A stretch of 64,000 bases of DNA from Shewanella jiangmenensis. Lineage in GTDB: Bacteria > Pseudomonadota > Gammaproteobacteria > Enterobacterales > Shewanellaceae. The first letter of the stretch is position 1. Each line of letters opens with the position of its first letter. The DNA lies in assembly GCF_018596335.1 (NCBI RefSeq), contig NZ_JAHEPS010000001.1, positions 806,001 through 870,000 on the forward strand, given 5' to 3'. Positions 50,320 through 58,626 of the stretch are shown here, in pieces. A model generated the notes under the pieces. That model saw nothing but the letters and a program-made list of their open reading frames with translations, searched no databases and was not told the DNA's origin. Both the position numbers and the translations under genes were made by a program.

Positions 50320-50415
50320 CACACCGTGAAAAGCTCTGTCCCCTACAGACAGCAGACCAGGCGACCTCGCCCCGGTCAGTCTTGACCTGTTTCGCCCGAC
50401 ACAGGACACGGTGTG
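50320..50415 (+). promoter_or_regulatory. Structured leader of pntAB with alternative hairpins
   Basis: A 9-bp closing stem CACACCGTG (50320-50328) with CACGGTGTG (50407-50415) encloses smaller hairpins. CTGTC/GACAG lies near 50336-50352. GACC (50355-50358) pairs with GGTC (50374-50377) around an inner GGCG/CGCC stem (50360-50363, 50368-50371). The same GGTC can instead pair with GACC at 50384-50387. A T-rich stretch (TTCATGTTTTTTC) follows the closing stem. The pairing choice resembles a riboswitch or attenuator; no known class is recognised. Confidence 0.45.
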
Positions 50416-50446
50416 TTCATGTTTTTTCAACCATCAGGGAATCGTC

Positions 50447-51973
50447 ATGCAAATTGGAATTCCGAGAGAGAGTCTCGCCGCTGAGACCCGGGTCGCCGCG
50501 ACCCCGGCCACGGTAGAGCAACTTAAAAAGCTCGGCTTTGAGGTTGCTGTTGAAACCGGAGCAGGCGTACTTGCCAGCTTCAGCGATGCAGCCTTTGAGG
50601 CGGCGGGTGCCAGCGTAGTGCCCTCCGTATGGCAGGCCGACTTTATTTTTAAGGTCAATGCCCCTACCGAAGATGAAATACAACAAATCAAAGACGGCGC
50701 AACCTTGGTGAGTTTTATCTGGCCCGCTCAGAATCCTGAGCTGGTTGAGAAATTATCAAAGCGCAACATTAACGTGATGGCCATGGACATGGTGCCGCGT
50801 ATTTCCCGCGCCCAGTCCCTCGATGCCCTGTCATCCATGGCCAACATCGGCGGCTACCGCGCCGTGGTCGAAGCCGCCCACGAGTTTGGCCGCTTCTTCA
50901 CCGGCCAAATCACCGCTGCCGGTAAAGTACCGCCTGCCAAGGTGCTGGTAATTGGTGCCGGTGTAGCCGGTCTTGCCGCCATTGGTACCGCAGGCTCCCT
51001 CGGCGCCATTGTGCGCGCCTTCGACACCCGCCTTGAAGTGGCGGAGCAAATCGAGTCCATGGGTGGCCAGTTCCTCAAGCTCGACTTTGGCGGCGAAGAT
51101 GGCTCCTCATCAGATGGCTACGCCAAGGTGATGAGCGAAGAGTTTATCAAGGCCGAGATGGCACTTTTTGCCGAGCAGGCCAAAGAAGTGGACATTATCG
51201 TTACCACGGCGCTTATCCCCGGCAAACCTGCTCCGCGTCTTATCACCAAAGAGATGGTGGATTCGATGAAGAGCGGCTCGGTGATTGTGGACATGGCGGC
51301 TGCCACCGGCGGCAACTGTGAATACACCAAGCCCGGCGAGCTGTATGTTACCGCCAACGGCGTGAAGGTGATTGGTTACACCGACCTGCCCGGCCGCCTG
51401 CCGGCGCAGTCTTCCCAGCTTTACGGCACCAACCTGGTGAACCTGATGAAGCTGATGTGCAAAGCCAAAGACGGCAATGCCGTTATCGACTTTGACGATG
51501 TGGTGATGCGCAACATGACAGTGGTCAAAGCCGGTGAAGTGACCTTCCCGCCGCCAGCCATTTCAGTGTCTGCCGCTCCGGCCAAGGCCGCCCCCAAGGT
51601 AGAGCTTAAAAAAGCCGAGCCCAAAGCCCCTTCCAAGCTTAAGTACATCCTTGGCGCTTTGGGTCTGATTGGCTTTGGCGCCGTGGCAAGCGTGGCACCG
51701 CCTGAGTTTTTGTCCCACTTCACCGTGTTTTTGCTCTCCTGCGTGGTGGGCTACTACGTGGTGTGGAACGTAACCCACGCGCTGCACACGCCGCTGATGT
51801 CGGTCACCAACGCCATTTCGGGCATTATCGTGGTGGGCGCACTGCTGCAGATTGGCGGCGGCTCGACGCTGGTTACAGTGCTCGCCTTTATCGCCGTGCT
51901 TATTGCCAGTATCAACATCTTCGGTGGCTTTACCGTCACTCATCGCATGCTGAAGATGTTCCGTAAGGATTAA
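50447..51973 (+). CDS. pntA: NAD(P) transhydrogenase subunit alpha PntA
   Basis: A 508-residue alpha subunit of the proton-translocating transhydrogenase. The N-terminal NAD domain starts [20 protein letters not shown] and has the dinucleotide fold [21 protein letters not shown] proline/alanine-rich linker (about 380-400) is followed by the membrane part. The ATG at 50447 with CAGGGAA upstream is the family start. It couples hydride transfer between NADH and NADP to the proton gradient. Confidence 0.95.
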   Translation: MQIGIPRESLAAETRVAATPATVEQLKKLGFEVAVETGAGVLASFSDAAFEAAGASVVPSVWQADFIFKVNAPTEDEIQQIKDGATLVSFIWPAQNPELVEKLSKRNINVMAMDMVPRISRAQSLDALSSMANIGGYRAVVEAAHEFGRFFTGQITAAGKVPPAKVLVIGAGVAGLAAIGTAGSLGAIVRAFDTRLEVAEQIESMGGQFLKLDFGGEDGSSSDGYAKVMSEEFIKAEMALFAEQAKEVDIIVTTALIPGKPAPRLITKEMVDSMKSGSVIVDMAAATGGNCEYTKPGELYVTANGVKVIGYTDLPGRLPAQSSQLYGTNLVNLMKLMCKAKDGNAVIDFDDVVMRNMTVVKAGEVTFPPPAISVSAAPAKAAPKVELKKAEPKAPSKLKYILGALGLIGFGAVASVAPPEFLSHFTVFLLSCVVGYYVVWNVTHALHTPLMSVTNAISGIIVVGALLQIGGGSTLVTVLAFIAVLIASINIFGGFTVTHRMLKMFRKD

Positions 51974-51985
51974 GGGGGAATCACT

Positions 51986-53470
51986 GTGTCTCAAGGACTG
52001 GTAACAGCCGCCTACATAGTAGCTGCGCTGTGTTTTATTTTGAGTCTCGCGGGCCTGTCCCGTCAGGAGACGGCCAAGCAGGGTAACCTCTTTGGTATCA
52101 CCGGCATGAGCATTGCGCTGATTGCCACTATCCTCAACCCCGAAACCAGCGGCGTGCACTGGATCATTCTCGCCATGGTTATCGGCGGCGCCATCGGTGT
52201 GCGTTTGGCACTCAAGGTCGAAATGACCGAGATGCCGGAGCTGGTTGCCATTCTCCACAGCTTTGTGGGTATGGCCGCCGTACTGGTTGGCTTTAACAGC
52301 TTTATCGACCTGCACCCGCAGGCGGTAAACGAAGTGGTGATTGCCGTTGGCGGTGATATCAATGCCACCCTGGAAGCCGCCAAAGCCGCATTGCAGGAAG
52401 CGAGCAAAGCCGCCGAAGGGCATCACCTCACCGGCGCTATGCTCAGCATCCATCTGGTAGAAGTGTTCCTTGGCGTCTTTATCGGTGCCGTGACCTTCAC
52501 CGGATCTGTGGTCGCCTTTGGTAAGCTGCGTGGCCTTATCTCCTCCAAGCCGCTGATGCTGCCCCATCGCCATAAGCTCAACCTGCTGGCGGTATTGGTA
52601 TCTCTCGGTTTGATGGTGTATTTCGTCAAAGCCGACGGCGCCATGCTGCCGCTGATCCTGATGACCCTGATTGCCTTCGCCTTTGGCTGGCATCTGGTGG
52701 CCAGTATCGGCGGCGCCGACATGCCGGTAGTGGTGTCGATGCTGAACTCCTACTCGGGCTGGGCGGCTGCGGCGGCGGGCTTTATGCTCTCCAACGACCT
52801 GCTGATCGTTACCGGCGCTTTGGTGGGTTCTTCGGGTGCCATCCTGTCTTACATCATGTGTAAGGCGATGAACCGCTCCTTTATCTCGGTGATTGCCGGT
52901 GGCTTTGGCACCGACGGCGCCGTGTCGAGCGGCGATCAGGACTTGGGTGAATACCGCGAAACCAACGCCGAAGATGTGGCCGACATGCTGAAAAACGCAA
53001 GCTCAGTCATCATCACCCCCGGCTACGGTATGGCAGTGGCTCAGGCTCAGTATCCTGTGGCCGAAATCACCCAGAAACTGCGTGACCGTGGTATTGAAGT
53101 ACGCTTCGGTATCCACCCAGTTGCCGGTCGTCTGCCAGGCCACATGAACGTGCTGCTGGCCGAGGCCAAGGTGCCTTACGATATCGTGCTGGAAATGGAT
53201 GAAATCAACGACGACTTCCCAAGCACCGATGTAGTGCTGGTGATTGGCGCCAACGACACAGTTAACCCAGCGGCCTCGGAAGACCCCACCAGCCCCATCG
53301 CCGGTATGCCGGTACTGGAAGTGTGGAAAGCCCAAACCGTTATCGGCTTTAAGCGCTCGATGAACACAGGCTACGCCGGGGTGCAGAACCCGCTGTTCTT
53401 CCGCGACAACACCCAGATGCTGTTTGGCGATGCCAAGGCCAGTGTCGAGGCGATTCTGAAGGCGCTGTAA
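51986..53470 (+). CDS. pntB: NAD(P) transhydrogenase subunit beta PntB
   Basis: A 494-residue beta subunit. The membrane half has eight or nine helices (including [20 protein letters not shown] and the conserved [16 protein letters not shown]). The C-terminal NADP domain has [20 protein letters not shown] and [14 protein letters not shown]. It starts with GTG 12 bases after pntA, preceded by GGGGGAATC. Confidence 0.96.
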   Translation: MSQGLVTAAYIVAALCFILSLAGLSRQETAKQGNLFGITGMSIALIATILNPETSGVHWIILAMVIGGAIGVRLALKVEMTEMPELVAILHSFVGMAAVLVGFNSFIDLHPQAVNEVVIAVGGDINATLEAAKAALQEASKAAEGHHLTGAMLSIHLVEVFLGVFIGAVTFTGSVVAFGKLRGLISSKPLMLPHRHKLNLLAVLVSLGLMVYFVKADGAMLPLILMTLIAFAFGWHLVASIGGADMPVVVSMLNSYSGWAAAAAGFMLSNDLLIVTGALVGSSGAILSYIMCKAMNRSFISVIAGGFGTDGAVSSGDQDLGEYRETNAEDVADMLKNASSVIITPGYGMAVAQAQYPVAEITQKLRDRGIEVRFGIHPVAGRLPGHMNVLLAEAKVPYDIVLEMDEINDDFPSTDVVLVIGANDTVNPAASEDPTSPIAGMPVLEVWKAQTVIGFKRSMNTGYAGVQNPLFFRDNTQMLFGDAKASVEAILKAL

Positions 53471-53539
53471 GCCTTCAAGCATCCCCGGCTGTTGTTGCAC
53501 CGCTAATAATGCACAGCTAGCTAGTGCACAGCTAAATTT

Positions 53540-53570
53540 AAAAAGGGCGCCATAAGGCGCCTTTTTTTAT
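53540..53570. terminator. Terminator after pntB
   Basis: GGCGCC (53546-53551) and GGCGCC (53556-53561) form a palindromic hairpin with an A-run before and seven T residues after. The same GGCGCCTTTTTT string ends the island at about 58584-58595. Confidence 0.8.
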
Positions 53571-53864
53571 CCCCGCTCGACAGCCGCAATTGCCATTGGG
53601 TTGAGTTGTCTTGTTGTGTCGCTGAGTAAGCGACTTTAACATCACGGCCTTCCAGCCCTGTCTAATTCGTCTCAGCTCGACCTCGTTCTTAGACAATGCA
53701 CGGCAGTCCTGCCGCGCAACGAACACCAATGCCCTGCGGCCGCTTGGAGCGGGATTGGTGTATTCCTCAGCAAAGGTGTTTTGGGTGTCCTGGCTCTTCC
53801 TCGGACAACATATTCACTTATTTACATCACAAGTATTGATAATCTTTACGCTTTCAATTGCTAT
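53571..53864. repeat. Hairpin-rich, repeat-like block at the island edge
   Basis: About 290 bp without a supported gene. It contains a short hairpin GGCAG-TC-CTGCC (near 53701-53713). A larger inverted repeat, ACACCAAT and ATTGGTGT, encloses GCCC/GGG (about 53724-53762). The AT-rich end after 53815 is the 3' flank of the island gene. The design recalls a REP/BIME-like dispersed element, but only this copy is in the window. A 63-residue open frame here shows no ribosome site. Confidence 0.4.
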
Positions 53865-55451
53865 CTAAAGAATGTCAAAAATGTCAACTTTTAAATCATT
53901 AAGTCTTTCTTGCATTTCTTTGTATCTCTCATCCATTTTGTTCGAGTAATCATCAAATGCAGAAAAATCTTTATAAAGTTTTTCTTTAGCACACTCAGAC
54001 ATTCCAGCTCTAATCAAACCAACCAAGTTTTCGTTGAAAACCTTTAACCTACCAGAATAACTTTCATCAACCCCAACCAAGCTGTCAAAGTAATCAACTG
54101 AATTAGCAACCTCACTTTTAGAACGAACTAACTCCAATATAGAACAGTAATTTCTAAAAGAGCGTTCAACTCTTGCTTTCCATATGTAATCGCTAGTTTC
54201 AGAAGGATGAAAAGATTGAATAATTTCAATTTTTACTTGCTCACTCAGCTCGAGATTTTTATGATTCTCACTTAATAACATAATTGTATTTGCAAGCTTT
54301 GACACTTTCCCACTTACGTCACTAGTGGTAAATTCCCCAGAAAATAAGTCAGAGAAATCTATTATATCCATCCAGCCGCTACCAGAATGTTCCACATACA
54401 TTTCTAGCATCTCAAGACTCATGCGTCTAAACGCACTAAGAATATAAGGTGAAAATGATTTAGCTAAAGGATTGAGCAAGACGAAAAGAGTTGGAGACTC
54501 CTGCCGCATTAGAAGGTGGCGCTCAGCCATGTATTCATAAAAACTAGGAAATCCGAGGTTTTTACTCCAAGATGTATAGTCTGAACTTAAATACTTTGGT
54601 GTATATCCGTCATACTCACAAACATCTGATATTAGTTCAATAGTCTTATTAAACGCCTCTGGAAACTCCTTCATCCACATCGAAAAAAGTCTAGAATTTA
54701 ATTCAAGAACACTAACCTTACTAACCCTGTGATTAAGCCAGGACCACGTACTTTCCATTGGCTCAAGAAACTCCCATCGCAGAAAACTATTAAGCTCAAA
54801 TTGTAGATTTTTAGACATGCAAGCATGTATTACACTCATCAACTTAGGGTTATTAAGTGTTTTAATCAACTCCATGCAGGCATCGTCCCACATCGATAAA
54901 TATTTTTCTAATTGCTTTTCCGACAGACGAACATCCTTCTCATGCTCTTCATAGTTATATGAAAAATCATTCCGCTCAAAATGATGTAATTCATCCAATG
55001 TCAAACTATCGTTCTCTAGATAAATCGTTTTAGAAGTCATTTTCAATTCAGACATAAACATTAAATATTCATAGTTTTTAATTTCACGCTTTAAGCCATC
55101 TATCTCAAGCAACATTCTTTGATTATTTATATGTGATTTTGATGGGGATTTAATGTATCTAGCTAGATTTTCATCAGTGTAAGCCTTTATCAACTCGCAT
55201 AAATAATAATCTCTCTCGGACTTTTTCATGGGGATTGAGTCGAATAGAGGTACTAGATCTCTTAACGGAAGTTGACGTCGATCTGCAAAAATATCTGAAA
55301 GCTTAGACGCTGCACCTATTGAACGCCCGCCAACACGTCTTTTCATCTCTTCATGGACCTGGTTCCTCGATAAGCCGGATCTCTTGACTAAAGTTCTTAT
55401 CAGCTCGCCAGCTGACATCAGCCTATTGGTTTCTAAGTCACGAATTTTCAT
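53865..55451 (-). CDS. Large HTH-bearing protein of unknown function
   Basis: A 528-residue protein in strikingly AT-rich DNA. The N-terminal 75 residues look like an XRE-type HTH: ELIRTLVKRSGLSRNQVHEEMKRR, then ASKLSDIFADRRQLPLRDL and LFDSIPM. The rest is helical and charged (LDGLKREIKNYEYLMFM, YSNKMDERYKEMQERLND at the C-terminus), with no catalytic motif I recognise. GGAG precedes the ATG by seven bases. It is divergent from a DUF4258 gene, and two identical 18-bp palindromes lie between them. It probably represses both promoters; the large C-terminal part may sense a signal. Confidence 0.6.
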   Translation of the reverse strand: MKIRDLETNRLMSAGELIRTLVKRSGLSRNQVHEEMKRRVGGRSIGAASKLSDIFADRRQLPLRDLVPLFDSIPMKKSERDYYLCELIKAYTDENLARYIKSPSKSHINNQRMLLEIDGLKREIKNYEYLMFMSELKMTSKTIYLENDSLTLDELHHFERNDFSYNYEEHEKDVRLSEKQLEKYLSMWDDACMELIKTLNNPKLMSVIHACMSKNLQFELNSFLRWEFLEPMESTWSWLNHRVSKVSVLELNSRLFSMWMKEFPEAFNKTIELISDVCEYDGYTPKYLSSDYTSWSKNLGFPSFYEYMAERHLLMRQESPTLFVLLNPLAKSFSPYILSAFRRMSLEMLEMYVEHSGSGWMDIIDFSDLFSGEFTTSDVSGKVSKLANTIMLLSENHKNLELSEQVKIEIIQSFHPSETSDYIWKARVERSFRNYCSILELVRSKSEVANSVDYFDSLVGVDESYSGRLKVFNENLVGLIRAGMSECAKEKLYKDFSAFDDYSNKMDERYKEMQERLNDLKVDIFDIL

Positions 55452-55546
55452 TTTTGCTCCGCTTTGAGGAAGTTTTCAGTCTGGAGCATATCCACCTTAG
55501 CATCTCCGGTAAAGTCTCATTCATGTGATTTTCCTGCGACAAAATG

Positions 55547-55600
55547 AGTCACAAATTTGTGACTTTAGCTCAGGCACAAAAAGTCACAAATTTGTGACTT
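55547..55600. promoter_or_regulatory. Two identical 18-bp palindromic operators
   Basis: AGTCACAAATTTGTGACT occurs at 55547-55564 and again at 55582-55599 (the second extended to a 20-bp perfect palindrome). Their centres are 35 bp apart. The second overlaps or abuts a likely -35 (TTGAAT, 18 bp, TAAATT) for the DUF4258 gene. They are the natural binding sites for the divergently encoded HTH protein. Confidence 0.75.
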
Positions 55601-55628
55601 GAATGACGTGCATTCCCTTGCCTAAATT
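55599..55628 (+). promoter_or_regulatory. Candidate promoter of the DUF4258 gene
   Basis: TTGAAT, an 18-bp spacer and TAAATT give a moderate sigma-70 match. The second palindromic operator overlaps the -35 box, so binding there should block transcription. Confidence 0.45.
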
Positions 55629-55652
55629 GTCGATAACGAACAACACGAGGGC

Positions 55653-55901
55653 ATGCTTATGTATACCAGTCATGTGGAAAAGCGGATGCAGCAAAGAGGA
55701 TTCTCCAGTGCCGATATCGACTTAATCGTCAATCATGGAGTTGAGAAAATCTCTTCAGGCTCCAGCGTCTACACACTGACCAAAAAAATTGCAAATAGGC
55801 TTGTTTCTGAGGGCTATGAGCTAGCTCAAGTTGACCGATGTAAAAGCTCATACGTGGTTGTTTCAGATGGCTTGCTTATCACTGTTGCTCACATTAAATA
55901 G
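55653..55901 (+). CDS. DUF4258 protein
   Basis: An 82-residue protein of the DUF4258 type, with the motif SHVEKRMQQRGFSSADIDLIVNHG near the N-terminus and a C-terminal strand (YVVVSDGLLITVAHIK). Family members are small and often adjacent to HTH genes. Toxin-like RNA or nucleotide activity has been suggested for relatives, but is not shown here. ATG codons at 55653 and 55659 are both possible. It lies 13 bp before the zinc-finger gene and is almost certainly in one operon with it. Confidence 0.68.
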   Translation: MLMYTSHVEKRMQQRGFSSADIDLIVNHGVEKISSGSSVYTLTKKIANRLVSEGYELAQVDRCKSSYVVVSDGLLITVAHIK

Positions 55902-55914
55902 AAGGAGTTGGTTT

Positions 55915-56358
55915 ATGTACACTTGTGGAAGATGTGGCGGTAGAGGTTACATTCCTAGATATTCACACGTTTTCGATGGTATTTGTTTCTCATGTGACGG
56001 CGAGGGTACCCTCCCCTACCGTTCGAGTTCTATTTACAACTCTACTGATTCCATCTCAAACTGCCGTCGAAATTCTGAATTTGAAAAGGTTTGGGTATTG
56101 ATTGTTGATGAAAATCAGAAAATTCTTTTCAATAAAACCATCGCTGCCTGTGATGCCCCTCAAGCCAACGCCATCTTTAAGCCAGAGATTGATGCTCTCA
56201 GTCGAAAACACCCCAATGACGAGTTTCAAGTTGTCGTTGGGAAAGTCAACCAGCGTAGGGAAGATGTTATGTCTGAATTTAAAGGTCAACATTCAGCCTC
56301 CAGTTCTCCAATTAGCAAGGTACGAAACTATGACCCAACTCTTCCATGGCATACTTAG
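55915..56358 (+). CDS. CxxCxGxG zinc-finger protein
   Basis: A 147-residue protein starting with two DnaJ-type zinc modules, CGRCGGRG (residues 4-11) and CFSCDGEG (about 24-31). A low-complexity Ser/Asn linker and a C-terminal beta/alpha region follow (VWVLIVDENQKILFNK, DEFQVVVGKVNQRRED). The zinc part resembles the DnaJ central domain without a J domain. AAGGAG lies close to the ATG. It is the second gene of the operon after DUF4258 and probably acts with it; the role is unknown. Confidence 0.6.
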   Translation: MYTCGRCGGRGYIPRYSHVFDGICFSCDGEGTLPYRSSSIYNSTDSISNCRRNSEFEKVWVLIVDENQKILFNKTIAACDAPQANAIFKPEIDALSRKHPNDEFQVVVGKVNQRREDVMSEFKGQHSASSSPISKVRNYDPTLPWHT

Positions 56359-56492
56359 CCTGTACTTCCCCCTTCATAAGGTTGGAATTATAGGAGCGCC
56401 CCATAGACTGGACCTTAAGCATTGAGATGATGAAGCATTCCATCCAAGCTGTTGTCTTTATTAGACTTTGACTGTGGGCTTCGTCGACACGT

Positions 56493-56517
56493 TTGGGCAA
56501 TGAAATTTATTGCCCAA
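56493..56517. repeat. 9-bp inverted repeat upstream of the transposase
   Basis: TTGGGCAAT (56493-56501) and ATTGCCCAA (56509-56517) enclose GAAATTT. It lies about 130 bp upstream of the TnpA-like gene and could be its DNA substrate or a REP-like hairpin. The rest of 56359-56648 shows nothing else. Confidence 0.5.
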
Positions 56518-56648
56518 GCCACATCCGCCCGCAATTGGGTCTGAGATTGAGTTGCCAAAAATCTTTGAGGACAGCCAAACCTTTTTGAGGTTTCGCCGCC
56601 CCTCGACTAGGCTTTGACGAACCTCCTTTGAACCTGTTGAGGCTCGCC

Positions 56649-57638
56649 ATGACTACCGCTCGTCGCCAATTAATTGATGCCGAAAGTACGCCTTTTTACC
56701 ATGTGATAAATCGCTGTGTCAGACGGGCGTTTTTGTGTGGCGAGGATGCGCTATCAGGCCGTAGCTATGAGCATCGCCGTGGCTGGATAGTTGATAAAAT
56801 CAGGCAGTTGTCGTCGATATTTTGTATTGATGTCTGCGCCTATGCGGTGATGTCGAATCACTATCATTTGGTGCTGAAAATTGACCTTGTCGCTCAAAAG
56901 TCGCTGTCGCCATTTGAAGTGATAGAACGTTGGACACGGCTTTTTTGCGGCAATCCCGTCGCGGCAAAGTTCCTCAAGGGCGAAAGCCTGTCAGAGGGCG
57001 AGCGCGTCTTGGTCGATGGCTTGATTAGTGACTGGCAGGAGCGGCTTGGCAGTATCAGTTGGTTTATGAGGTGCTTAAACGAAGAAATTGCCCGCAAGGC
57101 CAATCGGGAAGATGGCTGCAAGGGCGTATTTTGGGAAGGGCGATTTAAATCTCAGGCGTTACTCGATGAACAGGCGCTGCTCGCCTGCATGATGTACGTA
57201 GATTTAAACCCCATTCGTGCAGGCATTGCTGACTCGCTGCAAGCATCTGATTACACATCGATTCAGGAACGAATAACTGACCTTGCAGAGCCTGCGCCGC
57301 CAAAAGCCTCGCTAAAGCCGTTACTTCAATTCGATGGCGCTGCCATTAACGCCGAGCAATCCGGGATCCCCTTTCACTTTGCCGATTATCTGGAACTCAT
57401 TGACTGGACGGGCCGAGCAGTGCGTGACGACAAACGCGGCTTTATTACACCTACCAAACCTAAGCTTTTGCATGAACTTGGTATCAGCGATGATGCCTGG
57501 ATAACTTCAGCGAAAGAATTTCGTCGCCAATACAGTGGCATCAGCGGCCGGTGGGACGCGATGTGTGCCATGAAAGCCAAGTCCGGTGGCAAGTGGTGCC
57601 GGGGCAAGCAATGCAGCACGGCACTACATCCCTTTTAA
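56649..57638 (+). mobile_element. REP-associated tyrosine transposase (Y1_Tnp/TnpA_REP-like)
   Basis: A 329-residue single-strand transposase-like protein. The HUH-type pair is MSNHYHLVLK (His71, His73), and a candidate catalytic tyrosine is Tyr183 in CMMYVDLNPIRAG. The N-terminus STPFYHVINRCVRRAFLCGE is typical of the family. Such proteins mobilise REP hairpins and are often single-copy domesticated genes. Inverted repeats lie on both sides (56493-56517 and 57657-57692). The start is the ATG at 56649; an upstream open frame has no support. Confidence 0.82.
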
Positions 57639-57656
57639 CGTGAATCAGCCCCTCTT

Positions 57657-57692
57657 ATGTTGACCAAACAGGCTTGAGCCTGATATCAACAT
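57657..57692. repeat. Nested inverted repeat downstream of the transposase
   Basis: ATGTTGA (57657-57663) pairs with TCAACAT (57686-57692). Inside is the perfect palindrome CAGGCTTGAGCCTG (57669-57682). It could be a REP-type target or the transposase gene's terminator, though no T-run follows. Confidence 0.55.
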
Positions 57693-57880
57693 GCCTTTAA
57701 CTCTCTATTTTGTAATGATTTTAAATTAGCTTGAGAGATTGGGATAATAAAACCGAACTTTTCGTTAATGCTGTTGTATGCCCTTTGGTTTTATTGGCTC
57801 TTGATTCCTTCGTTGATTCCGATAGATTCCACCTATACCACGCGCCAAAGAACATACCTTTCAATGGTAGATTGCTGAAA

Positions 57881-58468
57881 ATGAAAAAAGTATTTTGCTT
57901 GCTTATCGCCATAACAGTTCTCTTGGGCTGTATGGCTCGACCAACAGTGGAAATCACCAGTCAAACAATACACGCAGAACAAAACATGCGTATCAAAGAG
58001 CAGCTGTTAAAGCTGGCTAAGACCGGCGATTGGCTGGTGATTAGGGGGTATCACGCCACCGATAACCTGGTGACCAACGCGACCGGTATTCCCATTAGTC
58101 ATGTAGGGGTGTTCAATCGGGACTCCCTTAAAATTGTCGAGGCGGAAGGCCAAGGCGTTCATTTGTCAGAACTGGATGATTTTATCGATAAATCTTACAG
58201 ACTGATTATTATTCGGCCAAGATGGCGCACTGAGGCCAACGCCATAGCGGCTTGGAACAAGGCGGAAAAACTAGTGGGCAGTAACTACGATTTTCTGGGC
58301 ACCATTGGCTTTAACTATCCCAATAATTACTACTGCAGTGAGTTAGCGGTCAGCATTTACAGCGAATGGTATAGCGGCAAAGAGAAATTTCCCGCGGTCG
58401 TAAAACCGGGTGAGCTCTATCTGTGGGGAAGTGTTTTATATGACTCCCTGCCAAGAGACGAAATCTAG
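57881..58468 (+). CDS. YiiX-like permuted papain-fold lipoprotein
   Basis: A 195-residue lipoprotein with a lipobox ending LLGC (Cys17). A permuted NlpC/P60 (YiiX/YebB-type) fold is suggested by the His before the Cys: ISHVGVF (His74), then VEAEG, and YYCSELAVSIY (Cys152). These would be the catalytic pair of a cysteine peptidase or amidase, possibly acting on peptidoglycan or lipids. The ATG at 57881 is chosen for the signal sequence; the upstream frame is not convincing. It lies in the accessory island with its own terminator downstream. Confidence 0.7.
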   Translation: MKKVFCLLIAITVLLGCMARPTVEITSQTIHAEQNMRIKEQLLKLAKTGDWLVIRGYHATDNLVTNATGIPISHVGVFNRDSLKIVEAEGQGVHLSELDDFIDKSYRLIIIRPRWRTEANAIAAWNKAEKLVGSNYDFLGTIGFNYPNNYYCSELAVSIYSEWYSGKEKFPAVVKPGELYLWGSVLYDSLPRDEI

Positions 58469-58557
58469 CCAAGCGAAAAACAGCAAGAGAAAAACCAGGA
58501 CAGCCGAAAGATTTGGCTTCCGCAAGAGCTCTGAAAGGGGCTCTGCCATTCCAAAAA

Positions 58558-58597
58558 GAAAAGGCGCCCTGGTCAGACATAGAGGCGCCTTTTTTAC
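58558..58597. terminator. Terminator at the right end of the island
   Basis: AGGCGCC (58562-58568) pairs with GGCGCCT (58584-58590), with A-runs before and six T residues after. It repeats the GGCGCCTTTTTT string of the pntB terminator. Confidence 0.8.
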
Positions 58598-58626
58598 CAT
58601 GCTAATCAGCCTGCTGAAAGCCGCTA

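Noticed and set aside
53538..53729. 63-codon open frame on the minus strand next to the pntB terminator
   Set aside because: No ribosome site; its end runs through the terminator hairpin, and the sequence looks like a structured non-coding repeat.
56312..56500. 62-codon minus-strand frame between the zinc-finger gene and the transposase
   Set aside because: No ribosome site, and it overlaps the end of a better-supported gene.
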